Part shown: piece after piece, positions 30,469 to 38,604 of the stretch
How the letters are laid out: the number at the start of each line of letters is the position of its first letter
Position numbering within the stretch: the first letter of the stretch is position 1
Assembly (NCBI RefSeq): GCF_900156525.1
Contig: NZ_FTPS01000001.1
Span: 2,108,001-2,172,000 of the forward strand
DNA: 64,000 nt
Source: Pontibaca methylaminivorans
Lineage (GTDB): Bacteria > Pseudomonadota > Alphaproteobacteria > Rhodobacterales > Rhodobacteraceae
Reading direction: 5' to 3'
Position numbers and translations under genes: made by a program
Notes under the pieces: generated by a model
Told to the model about the DNA's origin: nothing
The model's database searches: none
What the model saw: only the letters and a program-made list of their open reading frames with translations

Positions 30469-30894
30469 ATGACGGCCAGCTGCCTGTTCTGCCGGATCGC
30501 TTCGGGTGAACTGCCCGCCCATCGCTTGTATGAGGACGACCATATTCTGGCCTTTCTCGATCTGCACCCGATCCGTGCCGGCCATGCGCTGGTCATTCCC
30601 AGGGCGCACCATGTCTGGTTCGAGGATTTGCCCGAGGATCTGGCGACACGGATCATGACCTGCGCGCAACGCCTGGCGCGGCGCATGAAGGCGATCTACG
30701 AGGTCGAGCGCGTGGCGATGTTCTTTACCGGCATCCATGTGCCCCATGCCCACGCCCATGTGGTCCCGATGCAGCACGTGCATGACGTCACCTCGCAGGC
30801 ATATCTGTCGGCGGGGTCCGATGGTTATGCCCTGCCGCCGCAGCTTCCCGCCGCCGAGATGGAAGAGATTGCCCGGCAGTTGCGCAGGGGATAG
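30469..30894 (+). CDS. HIT family nucleotide-binding hydrolase
   Basis: A 141-residue histidine-triad protein. The first Cys pair (CLFCRI) of the HINT group is present, and the active-site triad is HAHAHVVP near residues 95-102. Such proteins hydrolyse AMP-linked compounds. Cytoplasmic, stand-alone; the EamA transporter follows on the same strand. Confidence 0.92.
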   Translation: MTASCLFCRIASGELPAHRLYEDDHILAFLDLHPIRAGHALVIPRAHHVWFEDLPEDLATRIMTCAQRLARRMKAIYEVERVAMFFTGIHVPHAHAHVVPMQHVHDVTSQAYLSAGSDGYALPPQLPAAEMEEIARQLRRG

Positions 30895-30990
30895 GTGCCG
30901 TTCGGCGCCTTTGGCGGAAGGGCGCCAACCCATGCGTGTCTTGCCGCGGTCCCGGTGCGGCGGGCGCGCCCAGACTGGCGGTCGCTGATC

Positions 30991-31917
30991 ATGAATCACT
31001 CCATACTGGCGGGATTGGCCGCCGGAGCCCTCTGGGGGCTGACCTTCATAGCGCCGAACTTCATCGGTGCCGCATCCGCGGGGGAACTGGTGATCGTCCG
31101 CTACGGCGCCTACGGGTTCTGCTCGGTGTTTTACCTGTGGTGGATCGGCTTCAATCCATTCCGGGCCTTGCGGCGTGGCGACTGGATCCGCCTGATTGCC
31201 TTCGGGGCTCTGGGCAACTCGCTGTATTACCTGTTGATGGCGATGTCGGTGCGTGCCGGAGGGGCGGCCCTGACCGCGTTGATCATCGGGACGCTGCCGG
31301 TCCTGTTCGCCGTGGTCGGGAACCTGCAGCGGCCCGTAATCGGCTGGCCCGGCCTGATGCTTGCCCTTGGTCCGATCGGTGCGGGGATCGCGCTTCTGGC
31401 GGCCGGGGATACCGAAGGCGCCACGCTCGTGTTTTCGCCACTGGGGGCCGGGCTTGCCCTCGCCGCCGTGGCGAGCTGGCTGATCTACGGCCTGACCAAC
31501 GCGCGCTACATGGCGTCGAACACGGCAAGATCGCCGCTGCTCTGGGCTGCGCTGGTGGGCGTCGGCACGATGGTGACGCTGCCGGTCCTCGCCGCCGGGG
31601 CGATGCTGCGCGAGGGGGTTCTTTTCGGCCTGGGGGTCGACGCCTATGGCCCGCTGCTGTTCTGGGGCCTCGTGCTGGGCACGGTGTCGTCCTGGCTGGC
31701 GACATGGCTCTGGAATATCGCCAGCGCGGGCGTGCCCCCCGTCGTCCTTGGCTATCTCATCGTGTCCGAGACGGTCTTTGCCCTGATCTATGCCTTTGTG
31801 CTCGACGGGCGCTTGCCGGGGCTGCTTGAACTGTCCAGCGCCGCGCTGCTTGTCGGCGGTGTTCTCGTCGGGATCAATCTGACAAGGCGGGCCCGCGATC
31901 CGGCCGCGGCCCCGTGA
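30991..31917 (+). CDS. DMT superfamily (EamA) transporter
   Basis: A 308-residue membrane protein with ten predicted helices in two EamA repeats; the first begins ILAGLAAGALWGLTFIAPNF and the second near residue 160. Exports or imports of small metabolites are known for the family, but substrate is not deducible. The ATG at 30991 fits the first helix; a longer reading to 30895 would add a non-conserved Arg-rich stretch. Confidence 0.85.
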   Translation: MNHSILAGLAAGALWGLTFIAPNFIGAASAGELVIVRYGAYGFCSVFYLWWIGFNPFRALRRGDWIRLIAFGALGNSLYYLLMAMSVRAGGAALTALIIGTLPVLFAVVGNLQRPVIGWPGLMLALGPIGAGIALLAAGDTEGATLVFSPLGAGLALAAVASWLIYGLTNARYMASNTARSPLLWAALVGVGTMVTLPVLAAGAMLREGVLFGLGVDAYGPLLFWGLVLGTVSSWLATWLWNIASAGVPPVVLGYLIVSETVFALIYAFVLDGRLPGLLELSSAALLVGGVLVGINLTRRARDPAAAP

Positions 31918-31960
31918 GAGGGCCGACCGCCCTTCGCGGCGGCCCGGTGCCTTGCGGGCC

Positions 31961-32842
31961 TCAACTTTCATCCAGCAGCCAGTCATACGCAAGCCGCGCC
32001 CGTTCTGACGCATGGGGATGCAGCCGGACGTAGAAATCCTCGCCCGGTTCCACCTGGTCGGGCAGCAGCGGGACCAGTTCCCCCGCGTCGAGCAGCCGGC
32101 GCGTCAGACCGACCCAGCCCAGGACCGCGCCCATGTCGTCGCGCGCGGCCTGCAGGGCGATCACGTAGTTGTTCACGCGGTGACTGTGCTGCACCTGCCC
32201 GCCATAGCCGATTGCCGCGAACCAGTCCTGCCAGCCGGTCCAGCCGGCGACGGCCGTGTCGAAGTGGATCAGCGGCAACCGCGCGAGATCAGCCGGCCGC
32301 TCGACCGGATGCGCCCGGGCAAAGCGGGGGCTGCCAAGCGCCATGATCCGGTCGTTGAACAGGACCGCACAGGTATCGGACTCCCGGTCAGGAGGGCCGT
32401 AACGGATGCTGAGGTCGCAATCCGCCGGGACATGGTCGGTGTCGCTGACGATCTGGGCCACCGAGATATCGCCGTGCAGCTTCCAGAACTGCGCCAGCTT
32501 CGGCGTAAGCCAGAGCGAACTGACAGCCGTCGTGACCCGGATCGTGACCGAGGCGCGGTGAACCCGCTGCCGCAGCTGATCCACGGCACCGCCCATCGCC
32601 TCGAAGCCGCGTTGCAGCGCGACCAGCAGATAGGCGCCGGTTTCCGTCAGTTGCACCCCGCGGTGATGACGGTGGAACAGGGCGCAGCGCAGATCGGCTT
32701 CGAGCGCCTTGACCTGATGGCTGACAGCCGAAGGAGTGACGTTCAACTCGCGCGCCGCCGCCTTGAAGCTCACGTGCCGGGCGGCCGCCTCGAAGGCGAT
32801 GAGCGCGCTCATCGGCGGAAGGTCATAGGGGCGCCTGGACAA
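31961..32842 (-). CDS. LysR family transcriptional regulator, GcvA-like
   Basis: A 293-residue regulator. The winged HTH (SALIAFEAAARHVSFKAAAR, then ELNVTPSAVSHQVKALE) is followed by a substrate-binding domain resembling GcvA-type regulators. Start is TTG at 32842 with GAGGA 6 bases upstream; the next ATG at 32812 would cut the conserved N-terminus. It diverges from the methyltransferase gene, which is the likely target. Confidence 0.9.
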   Translation of the reverse strand: MSRRPYDLPPMSALIAFEAAARHVSFKAAARELNVTPSAVSHQVKALEADLRCALFHRHHRGVQLTETGAYLLVALQRGFEAMGGAVDQLRQRVHRASVTIRVTTAVSSLWLTPKLAQFWKLHGDISVAQIVSDTDHVPADCDLSIRYGPPDRESDTCAVLFNDRIMALGSPRFARAHPVERPADLARLPLIHFDTAVAGWTGWQDWFAAIGYGGQVQHSHRVNNYVIALQAARDDMGAVLGWVGLTRRLLDAGELVPLLPDQVEPGEDFYVRLHPHASERARLAYDWLLDES

Positions 32843-33041
32843 GTGATCCTCACTTTTCGGGCCGGAATATGCGCCCTTTGCTCAACGGGACCGGGGCACA
32901 GTCTTCCCTTAACATGAATTCAGCTAACCCTGCATGAAATATTTGGCAGTTGCCCCAGCGGCCGGGACGGGGAACCGTGGTCATATCACCGGCGCCGGCC
33001 CGCCCGCGCCGGATCACCCCCGGGCGCAGGAGGCCAATGCA

Positions 33042-34631
33042 ATGTCAGGGATCAGGACGTTAGGGATCAAGACCGCAAAAGCACCTGGCCGCCGGTCCCG
33101 CCGGGGCCGCGCAGGCGGTGCGGGCCGCAGCGCGCCGCGGCAGAACGCGCACCTGCACGTGCCCTTCATCACCCGCAAGATACCGACTTATGACCTGCTG
33201 AACGACGAGGCGCTGGCGCGCATCGAACAGGCGGCCGACCGCATTCTGGCCGAAATCGGGATCGAGCTGCGCGAGGACGCCGAGGCAATGCGGCTTTACC
33301 GCGAGGCGGGCGCGACGGTGACGCCGGTGAGCGATGCCGCATGGAACATCCGGTTCGAGCCGGGAATGCTGCGCGAGATCCTGAAAACCGCACCGGCGCG
33401 GTTCACCCAGCATGCGCGCAACCCGGCCAACAATGTCGAGATCGGCGGCGATGCGGTGGTCTTTGCGCCCGCCTACGGATCGCCCTTCGTGATGGACCTG
33501 GACAAGGGGCGCCGCTACGGCACCATCGCCGATTTCGAGAACCTGGTGAAGCTGGCGCAATCCTCGCCCTGGCTGCACCATTCCGGCGGCACGATCTGCG
33601 AGCCGACCGACATCGCGGTGAACAAGCGGCATCTGGACATGGTTCACGCGCATATGCGCTATTCCGACCGCGCCTTCCTTGGCTCGATCACCGCACCCGA
33701 CCGCGCTGCCGACAGTATCGAGATGTGCCGCATCCTGTTCGGTGCGCAATTCGTGGATGAGAACTGCGTCATCATGGGCAATTTCAACACCACCTCGCCG
33801 CTGGTGCTGGACGGTGTGACGACGGCGGGCATCCGCACCTATGCCGCGGCGGGACAGGGCTCGATCCATCTGCCGTTCCTGCTGGGCGGCGCGGTGTCGC
33901 CGCTGACCATGGCCGGATCGGTGGCGCAATGCCTGGCGGAATCGATGGCCTCCTGCGCGCTGACGCAGCTTGTGCGGCCCGGCGCGCCGGCGGTGCTGGC
34001 GGGATTCCTGTCCTCGATGTCGCTGCGCTCGGGCTCGCCCACCTTCGGCACGCCGGAACCGGCGCTCGGTTCGCTGGTGATGGGGCAGCTTGCGCGGCGG
34101 CTGAACCTGCCGCTGCGCTGTGCGGGCAATTTCAGCACCTCCAAGCGGCCCGACGGGCAGGCGATGCAGCAAAGCATGATGTCGATGATGTCGGCGATCC
34201 AGGGCGGCGCGAACTACATCCTGCACACCGCCGGTTTCCTGGATGGCCTCCTGTCCATGTCCTACGAGAAATTCGTGATGGATTGCGACATGGCGGGCGC
34301 ATTGCATGCCTATCTGAACGGGATCGAGGTGACAGAGGACACGCTGGGCGTCGAGGCGCTGGCGCAGAACGGGCCGGGCGAGCACCTGTTCGGAACGGAT
34401 CACACGCTGCGCCACTATCAGACCGCCTATTGGGACAGCGGTCTCAATGACGATCAGCCCTTTGAAACCTGGGACGAGCAGGGCGGCATCGACCACGCGC
34501 AACGCGCCAATGCGCGGTGGAAAGAGATCCTGGCCGGCTACGAGGCGCCCCCGATGGACGAGTCGACCGGCGAGGCGCTGAACGATTTCATCGCCCGGCG
34601 GAAGGCCTCGATGCCCGATGCGTGGTACTGA
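33042..34631 (+). CDS. MttB-family methyltransferase without pyrrolysine
   Basis: A 529-residue member of the trimethylamine methyltransferase superfamily (COG5598). There is no in-frame TAG, so it lacks pyrrolysine and belongs to the group that includes glycine betaine:corrinoid methyltransferase (MtgB). Conserved blocks include IRFEPGMLREILKTAPARF, SGGTICEPTDIAVNKRHLDM and the GFLDGLLSMSYEKFVMD region. AGGAGG precedes the ATG at 33042. No corrinoid protein or activating protein is adjacent, so the partner is elsewhere and the methyl donor is unknown. Confidence 0.87.
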   Translation: MSGIRTLGIKTAKAPGRRSRRGRAGGAGRSAPRQNAHLHVPFITRKIPTYDLLNDEALARIEQAADRILAEIGIELREDAEAMRLYREAGATVTPVSDAAWNIRFEPGMLREILKTAPARFTQHARNPANNVEIGGDAVVFAPAYGSPFVMDLDKGRRYGTIADFENLVKLAQSSPWLHHSGGTICEPTDIAVNKRHLDMVHAHMRYSDRAFLGSITAPDRAADSIEMCRILFGAQFVDENCVIMGNFNTTSPLVLDGVTTAGIRTYAAAGQGSIHLPFLLGGAVSPLTMAGSVAQCLAESMASCALTQLVRPGAPAVLAGFLSSMSLRSGSPTFGTPEPALGSLVMGQLARRLNLPLRCAGNFSTSKRPDGQAMQQSMMSMMSAIQGGANYILHTAGFLDGLLSMSYEKFVMDCDMAGALHAYLNGIEVTEDTLGVEALAQNGPGEHLFGTDHTLRHYQTAYWDSGLNDDQPFETWDEQGGIDHAQRANARWKEILAGYEAPPMDESTGEALNDFIARRKASMPDAWY

Positions 34632-34689
34632 GGAATGGCGCCTCTTCCCGGCCATGCGCTCCGGCGATGGATCGCGGGGCGGAGGGCAT

Positions 34690-34893
34690 TGCTGCAACGC
34701 CGCTGCGCCCGGCTGGATCGGGACGGAGCAGAACACCCGCATGATCGACGCCGCTGGCGATCCGCAGGCGTTCCGGGCGAATCCCGGCCGCAGGGAAGCC
34801 CCCGAAGAGGTCGTGGCGCTGGTCGCCTTCCTCGCCGCCGAGGAGAGCGGCCGGCCCGGCCCGGCCCCATCACGCCGCGCCGTCCCGGCGTGA
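34690..34893 (+). pseudogene. Remnant of an SDR oxidoreductase C-terminus
   Basis: In one frame (ending 34893) the translation GWIGTEQNTRMIDAAGDPQA, then EAPEEVVALVAFLAAEESG, matches the C-terminal pattern of classical SDR proteins (PGWIxTEM ... PEEVAxLVAFLAS). No N-terminal Rossmann part is present, and the fragment overlaps the end of the convergent parvulin gene. It is likely what remains after a deletion. Confidence 0.6.
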
Positions 34894-35709
34894 TTCCTCG
34901 CGATTCCCGCCGTCCGTGAAGGACACGCCCGTGATCTCGGCGCCCGCGATCAGTGCCTCGACATAATCGCGGCTGGCCTTCGCCCAACCGGCCTTTTCAT
35001 GCGCCTCGCGCAGGCGCGGCCGCACGGCATCCAGCGGCAGAACCTCGCCCCGTGCGCGACCGTCGAGGCGGATGATGTGGATGCCATAGCGCGTCTCGAC
35101 CAGCGACAGCGCGCCTTCTTCCATCGTGGCCAGCGCCGCCTCGAATTCCGGCACGGTGTCGCCCGAACTCAGTTGCCCGAGCAAACCGCCGGCGGTTTTC
35201 GAGGAACAGGCGCTGTGATGTGCGGCCAGCTCGGCAAAGCGGCGCGGCTGGGCCGTGATCTCGGCCAGAACCGCCTCGGCATTGGTGTGCGCCTGGTCCC
35301 GCGCCCCGGCGTCTCCGGGCGTCGCGGCGAACAGGATATGCGCCGCTTCATAAAGCGAGGGCGCGCGGAACTGGTCGGGATGGGCGTCGTAATAGGCGGC
35401 AAGCGCGGCGTCGTCGGCGGGCTCGGGGCGGATCGCCTGTTCCAGCAGGGCGCGGATCGCGGCCTCGTCGTCGGTCTCCCACTGGCCCGGCGCGAGTTCG
35501 GTCGGGCAGGGGGCAATGCCCCGGGCGCGTGCCTCTTGCAGCAGCAGCTCGCGCAGGGCCAGCGCACGGGCGGCGGCGCGCCAGGCATGGCCGGGCTTGC
35601 CCTTGGGCGCGGGGTGGTTCTGCGCCTCGGCCGCGATGCGGCCGGGGTCGATGGTCGTGCCGTTGACGGTGACGGGGGGCAAAAGCGGTTTCATCTGCAT
35701 GGCCGTCAT
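34870..35709 (-). CDS. Parvulin-type peptidyl-prolyl isomerase at the end of the nar operon
   Basis: A 279-residue protein with a NifM/SurA-like N-terminal helical part and a parvulin domain (about 118-215; YEAAHILFA, AGGLLGQLSSGDTVPEFEAA, RYGIHIIRLDGR). It has no signal peptide, so it acts in the cytoplasm, where NarGH is assembled. Its ATG overlaps the narI stop. A parvulin gene after narI is also seen in Paracoccus and some other denitrifiers; it is assumed to help fold the reductase. Confidence 0.87.
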   Translation of the reverse strand: MTAMQMKPLLPPVTVNGTTIDPGRIAAEAQNHPAPKGKPGHAWRAAARALALRELLLQEARARGIAPCPTELAPGQWETDDEAAIRALLEQAIRPEPADDAALAAYYDAHPDQFRAPSLYEAAHILFAATPGDAGARDQAHTNAEAVLAEITAQPRRFAELAAHHSACSSKTAGGLLGQLSSGDTVPEFEAALATMEEGALSLVETRYGIHIIRLDGRARGEVLPLDAVRPRLREAHEKAGWAKASRDYVEALIAGAEITGVSFTDGGNREESRRDGAA

Positions 35710-36392
35710 TTTGCCGCATGCCGGCGCGAGCGCACGATCTGATAGCCCGGCCGCCAGAGATAGCGCACCGGGACCGAGATCATGTGGACCAGCCGGGTGA
35801 AGGGGAACAACAGGAAGATCGTCAGGCCAAGGAAGATATGCAGCTTGAACAGCCAGTGCACATTGACGATGTGATCCGCCGCGCCCGCCTGGAAATAGAC
35901 GATCCCCTGCGCCCAGGACATCAGCAGCAGCATCTCGTGCCCGTCCAGATGCTGCGCCGAGACCAGGATGGTCAGCAGCCCCAGCACCAGTTGCGCGACC
36001 AGCAGGATCAGGATGCCGTTGTCGGCCGGCGACGAATGGGCGCGGACGCGCGGATCGGTCAGCCGCCGGTGCAGCAGCATCCCGCCGCCGACCAGCGCCA
36101 TCACCCCGGCGATGCCGCCCGCCGCCATCGCAAGGATCTGCTTGGCGCCGTGGCTGATGCCCATGGCATCGAAGACCGCGACCGGCGTCAGCAGCCCGAC
36201 CAGATGGCCGAAGAAGATCACCAGCACCCCGACATGGAACAGGACCGAACCGATGACGAATTGCCGCCGCCGCAGTATCTGGCTGGATTTCGATTTCCAG
36301 CTGAACGGGTCGGCGTCGTAGCGGATGATCGAACCGAGGATCATCACGGTGATGGCGATATAGGGATAGATCCCGAAAACGAAATTATGCAT
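35706..36392 (-). CDS. narI: Respiratory nitrate reductase gamma subunit (cytochrome b)
   Basis: Integral membrane diheme cytochrome b (228 residues, five helices) that oxidises quinol and passes electrons to NarH. The start MHNFVFGIYPYIAITVM and the His-bearing helices (FHVGVLVIFFGHLVGLLTP near 52-70; VHWLFKLHIFLGL near 187-199) match heme-ligand positions. It begins 11 bases after narJ and overlaps the parvulin gene. Confidence 0.96.
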   Translation of the reverse strand: MHNFVFGIYPYIAITVMILGSIIRYDADPFSWKSKSSQILRRRQFVIGSVLFHVGVLVIFFGHLVGLLTPVAVFDAMGISHGAKQILAMAAGGIAGVMALVGGGMLLHRRLTDPRVRAHSSPADNGILILLVAQLVLGLLTILVSAQHLDGHEMLLLMSWAQGIVYFQAGAADHIVNVHWLFKLHIFLGLTIFLLFPFTRLVHMISVPVRYLWRPGYQIVRSRRHAAK

Positions 36393-36403
36393 CGAAGCCT
36401 CCT

Positions 36404-37090
36404 TTACCTCGGGGCCGCCGGGGCGCGCGGGGCGTCCATGCGGGCAAGGATGTCGCGGCTGATCGGGCAGCCGGCATCGGGGTCGGGGCCGAAGGTCACC
36501 TGCGCCTCGGCCCAGACGGCGTCCAGCGCCTCCAGATCCTCGGGGTCGTCGTCCGGGATCGCGGCCAGTTCGGCCGGCGTATCGGCGGGTGCGGCGGCCA
36601 GCCCGGCCAGCGCGGTCAGCACGGCGGCATAGCGGGTGTCGCGCCGGATCAGCCGTTCGGACAGCGCGACCAGGATATGCCCGGCATCGGCCAGGATCGC
36701 CCGTGCCTCGGCCAGGGGCCGGGTGGACAGGTATTCCAGCAGCACCGGCAGGTGGTCGGGCAGTTCCGTCCCGGCCAGATCGAAACCATGGGCGCGATAG
36801 GTCTCCAGCAGGTCGACCATCGCCCCGCCCCGGTCGCGGCTTTCGCCATGGACATGTTCGAACAGGTTCAGCGACAGCGTGCGCGAGCGGTCGAACAGCA
36901 GCACGTAGCGTTCCTGCAGATCGTAAAGGTCGCCCTCGCGCAGTTCGCGCAGCAGGTGGCCGATCTCTTCCATGCGCTTCGGCCCGAGCAGCCCGTCCCG
37001 GCGCAGTGTCGCGTCGATCTCGGGCAGGGCCGCGATCAGGTCGGGGCCGGGATAGGACAGCAATGCGGAAAGTGCCTTGAAGGTCTTCAT
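36404..37090 (-). CDS. narJ: Nitrate reductase assembly chaperone NarJ
   Basis: Cytoplasmic TorD-like chaperone (228 residues) needed for cofactor insertion into NarG and membrane attachment. Features: MKTFKALSALLSYPGPDL and the central LLFDRSRTLSLNLFEHVHGE, with the NLFEHVHG signature. C-terminal acidic region. ATG at 37090 overlaps the narH stop. Confidence 0.95.
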   Translation of the reverse strand: MKTFKALSALLSYPGPDLIAALPEIDATLRRDGLLGPKRMEEIGHLLRELREGDLYDLQERYVLLFDRSRTLSLNLFEHVHGESRDRGGAMVDLLETYRAHGFDLAGTELPDHLPVLLEYLSTRPLAEARAILADAGHILVALSERLIRRDTRYAAVLTALAGLAAAPADTPAELAAIPDDDPEDLEALDAVWAEAQVTFGPDPDAGCPISRDILARMDAPRAPAAPR

Positions 37091-38604
37091 GCGATGAACT
37101 CCTGCGGGCTGCGGAACTTCTTGCCGCCGAACAGCGACGGTGTGTTGCCCGAGGAACAGCCGTGCCCGTCGGTAAAGCCGCAGCCGCCCTTCAGGTCATA
37201 GGCGTCCTCGACCACCTCGCGATGGGTGGTGGGGATGACGAAACGGTCCTCGTAATTGGCGATGGCCAGCAGGTGATACATCTCGTCGATCTGCTGCGGT
37301 GTCAGGCCGACGCGGCTGGCCACGCCCAGGTTGACCACCCCGTCCACCGATTTCGACCGCATGTAGCTGCGCATGGCCAGCATCCGCTCCAGCGCGGCGG
37401 CCACGGGCGCCTCGTCCCCCGCCGTCAGCATGTTCGCCAGATAGCGCAGCGGGATGCGCAGGGACCGCACGTCGGGCATGTCGTCCTGCGCGGCGATCCG
37501 GCCCGCCTCGGCCGCGTTCTGGATCGGCGACAGCGGCGGCACGTACCAGACCATCGGCAGGGTGCGGTATTCGGGATGCAGCGGGAAGGCGATCTTCCAT
37601 TCCATCGCCATTTTCCAGATCGGGCTGTTCTGCGCGCCCTTGATCCAGTCCTCGGGCACGCCTTCGGCACGGGCGGCTTCGATCACCTGCGGATCGTTGG
37701 GATCAAGGAACACGCCGAGCTGCGCGTCGTAGAGGTCCATCTCGGACTCCGCCGCCGCCGCCTCGGCGATCCTGTCGGCGTCATAGAGCATCACCCCCAG
37801 ATAGCGGATGCGCCCGACGCAGGTCTCCGAACAGACCGTCGGCTGGCCCGATTCCAGGCGCGGATAGCACAGGATGCATTTCTCCGATTTTCCGGTGGAC
37901 CAGTTGTAATAGATTTTCTTGTAGGGGCAGCCCGAAACGCACATCCGCCAGCCCCGGCACTTGTCCTGGTCGATCAGCACCACGCCGTCCTCTTCGCGCT
38001 TGTAGATCGCGCCGGACGGGCAGGAGGCCACGCAGGTCGGGTTCAGGCAGTGTTCGCAGAGCCTGGGGAGATACATCATGAAGGTGTTTTCGTATTCGCC
38101 GTAGATGTCCTTCTGGATGCCCTCGAAGTTGTAATCCTTGCCGCGCTTCTCGAATTCGCCGCCGAGGATTTCCTCCCAGTTCGGGCCCCATTCGATCTTT
38201 TCCATCCGCTCGCCGCTGATCTTGGAGCGCGGACGCGCGGTCGGGAATGCCTTCATCTCGGGTGCCGATTTCAGGTGGTCATAGTCGAAATCGAAGGGCT
38301 CGTAGAAATCGTCGATCTCGGGCAGGTCGGGATTGGCGAAGATATTCGCCAGAATCCGCCACTTGCTGCCCTGCCTGGGTTGCAGATGGCCCGAGCGGGT
38401 CCGCACCCAGCCGCCGTTCCAGCGCTTCTGGTTTTCCCAGTCCTTGGGATAGCCGATGCCGGGTTTGGTCTCGACATTGTTGAACCAGGCGTATTCGACC
38501 CCCTCGCGCGAGGTCCAGACGTTCTTGCAGGTGACCGAACAGGTGTGGCAGCCGATGCACTTGTCCAGGTTCAGCACCATGCCGATTTGTGCGCGCACTT
38601 TCAT
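37087..38604 (-). CDS. narH: Respiratory nitrate reductase beta subunit (Fe-S protein)
   Basis: Electron transfer subunit (505 residues) with four Fe-S sites. Cysteine groups: C16, C19, C22, C26; then CEHCLNPTCVASC; CRGWRMCVSGC, where Trp replaces a Cys and gives the [3Fe-4S] cluster; and CILCYPRLESG...CSETC. All ligands are intact. The C-terminal part has TPQQIDEMYHLLAIANYEDR typical of NarH. It overlaps narG by 4 bases. Confidence 0.97.
   Translation of the reverse strand: MKVRAQIGMVLNLDKCIGCHTCSVTCKNVWTSREGVEYAWFNNVETKPGIGYPKDWENQKRWNGGWVRTRSGHLQPRQGSKWRILANIFANPDLPEIDDFYEPFDFDYDHLKSAPEMKAFPTARPRSKISGERMEKIEWGPNWEEILGGEFEKRGKDYNFEGIQKDIYGEYENTFMMYLPRLCEHCLNPTCVASCPSGAIYKREEDGVVLIDQDKCRGWRMCVSGCPYKKIYYNWSTGKSEKCILCYPRLESGQPTVCSETCVGRIRYLGVMLYDADRIAEAAAAESEMDLYDAQLGVFLDPNDPQVIEAARAEGVPEDWIKGAQNSPIWKMAMEWKIAFPLHPEYRTLPMVWYVPPLSPIQNAAEAGRIAAQDDMPDVRSLRIPLRYLANMLTAGDEAPVAAALERMLAMRSYMRSKSVDGVVNLGVASRVGLTPQQIDEMYHLLAIANYEDRFVIPTTHREVVEDAYDLKGGCGFTDGHGCSSGNTPSLFGGKKFRSPQEFIA

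Noticed and set aside
33042-34631. Pyrrolysine codon in the MttB-like gene
   Set aside because: No in-frame TAG occurs; the reading frame is open throughout.
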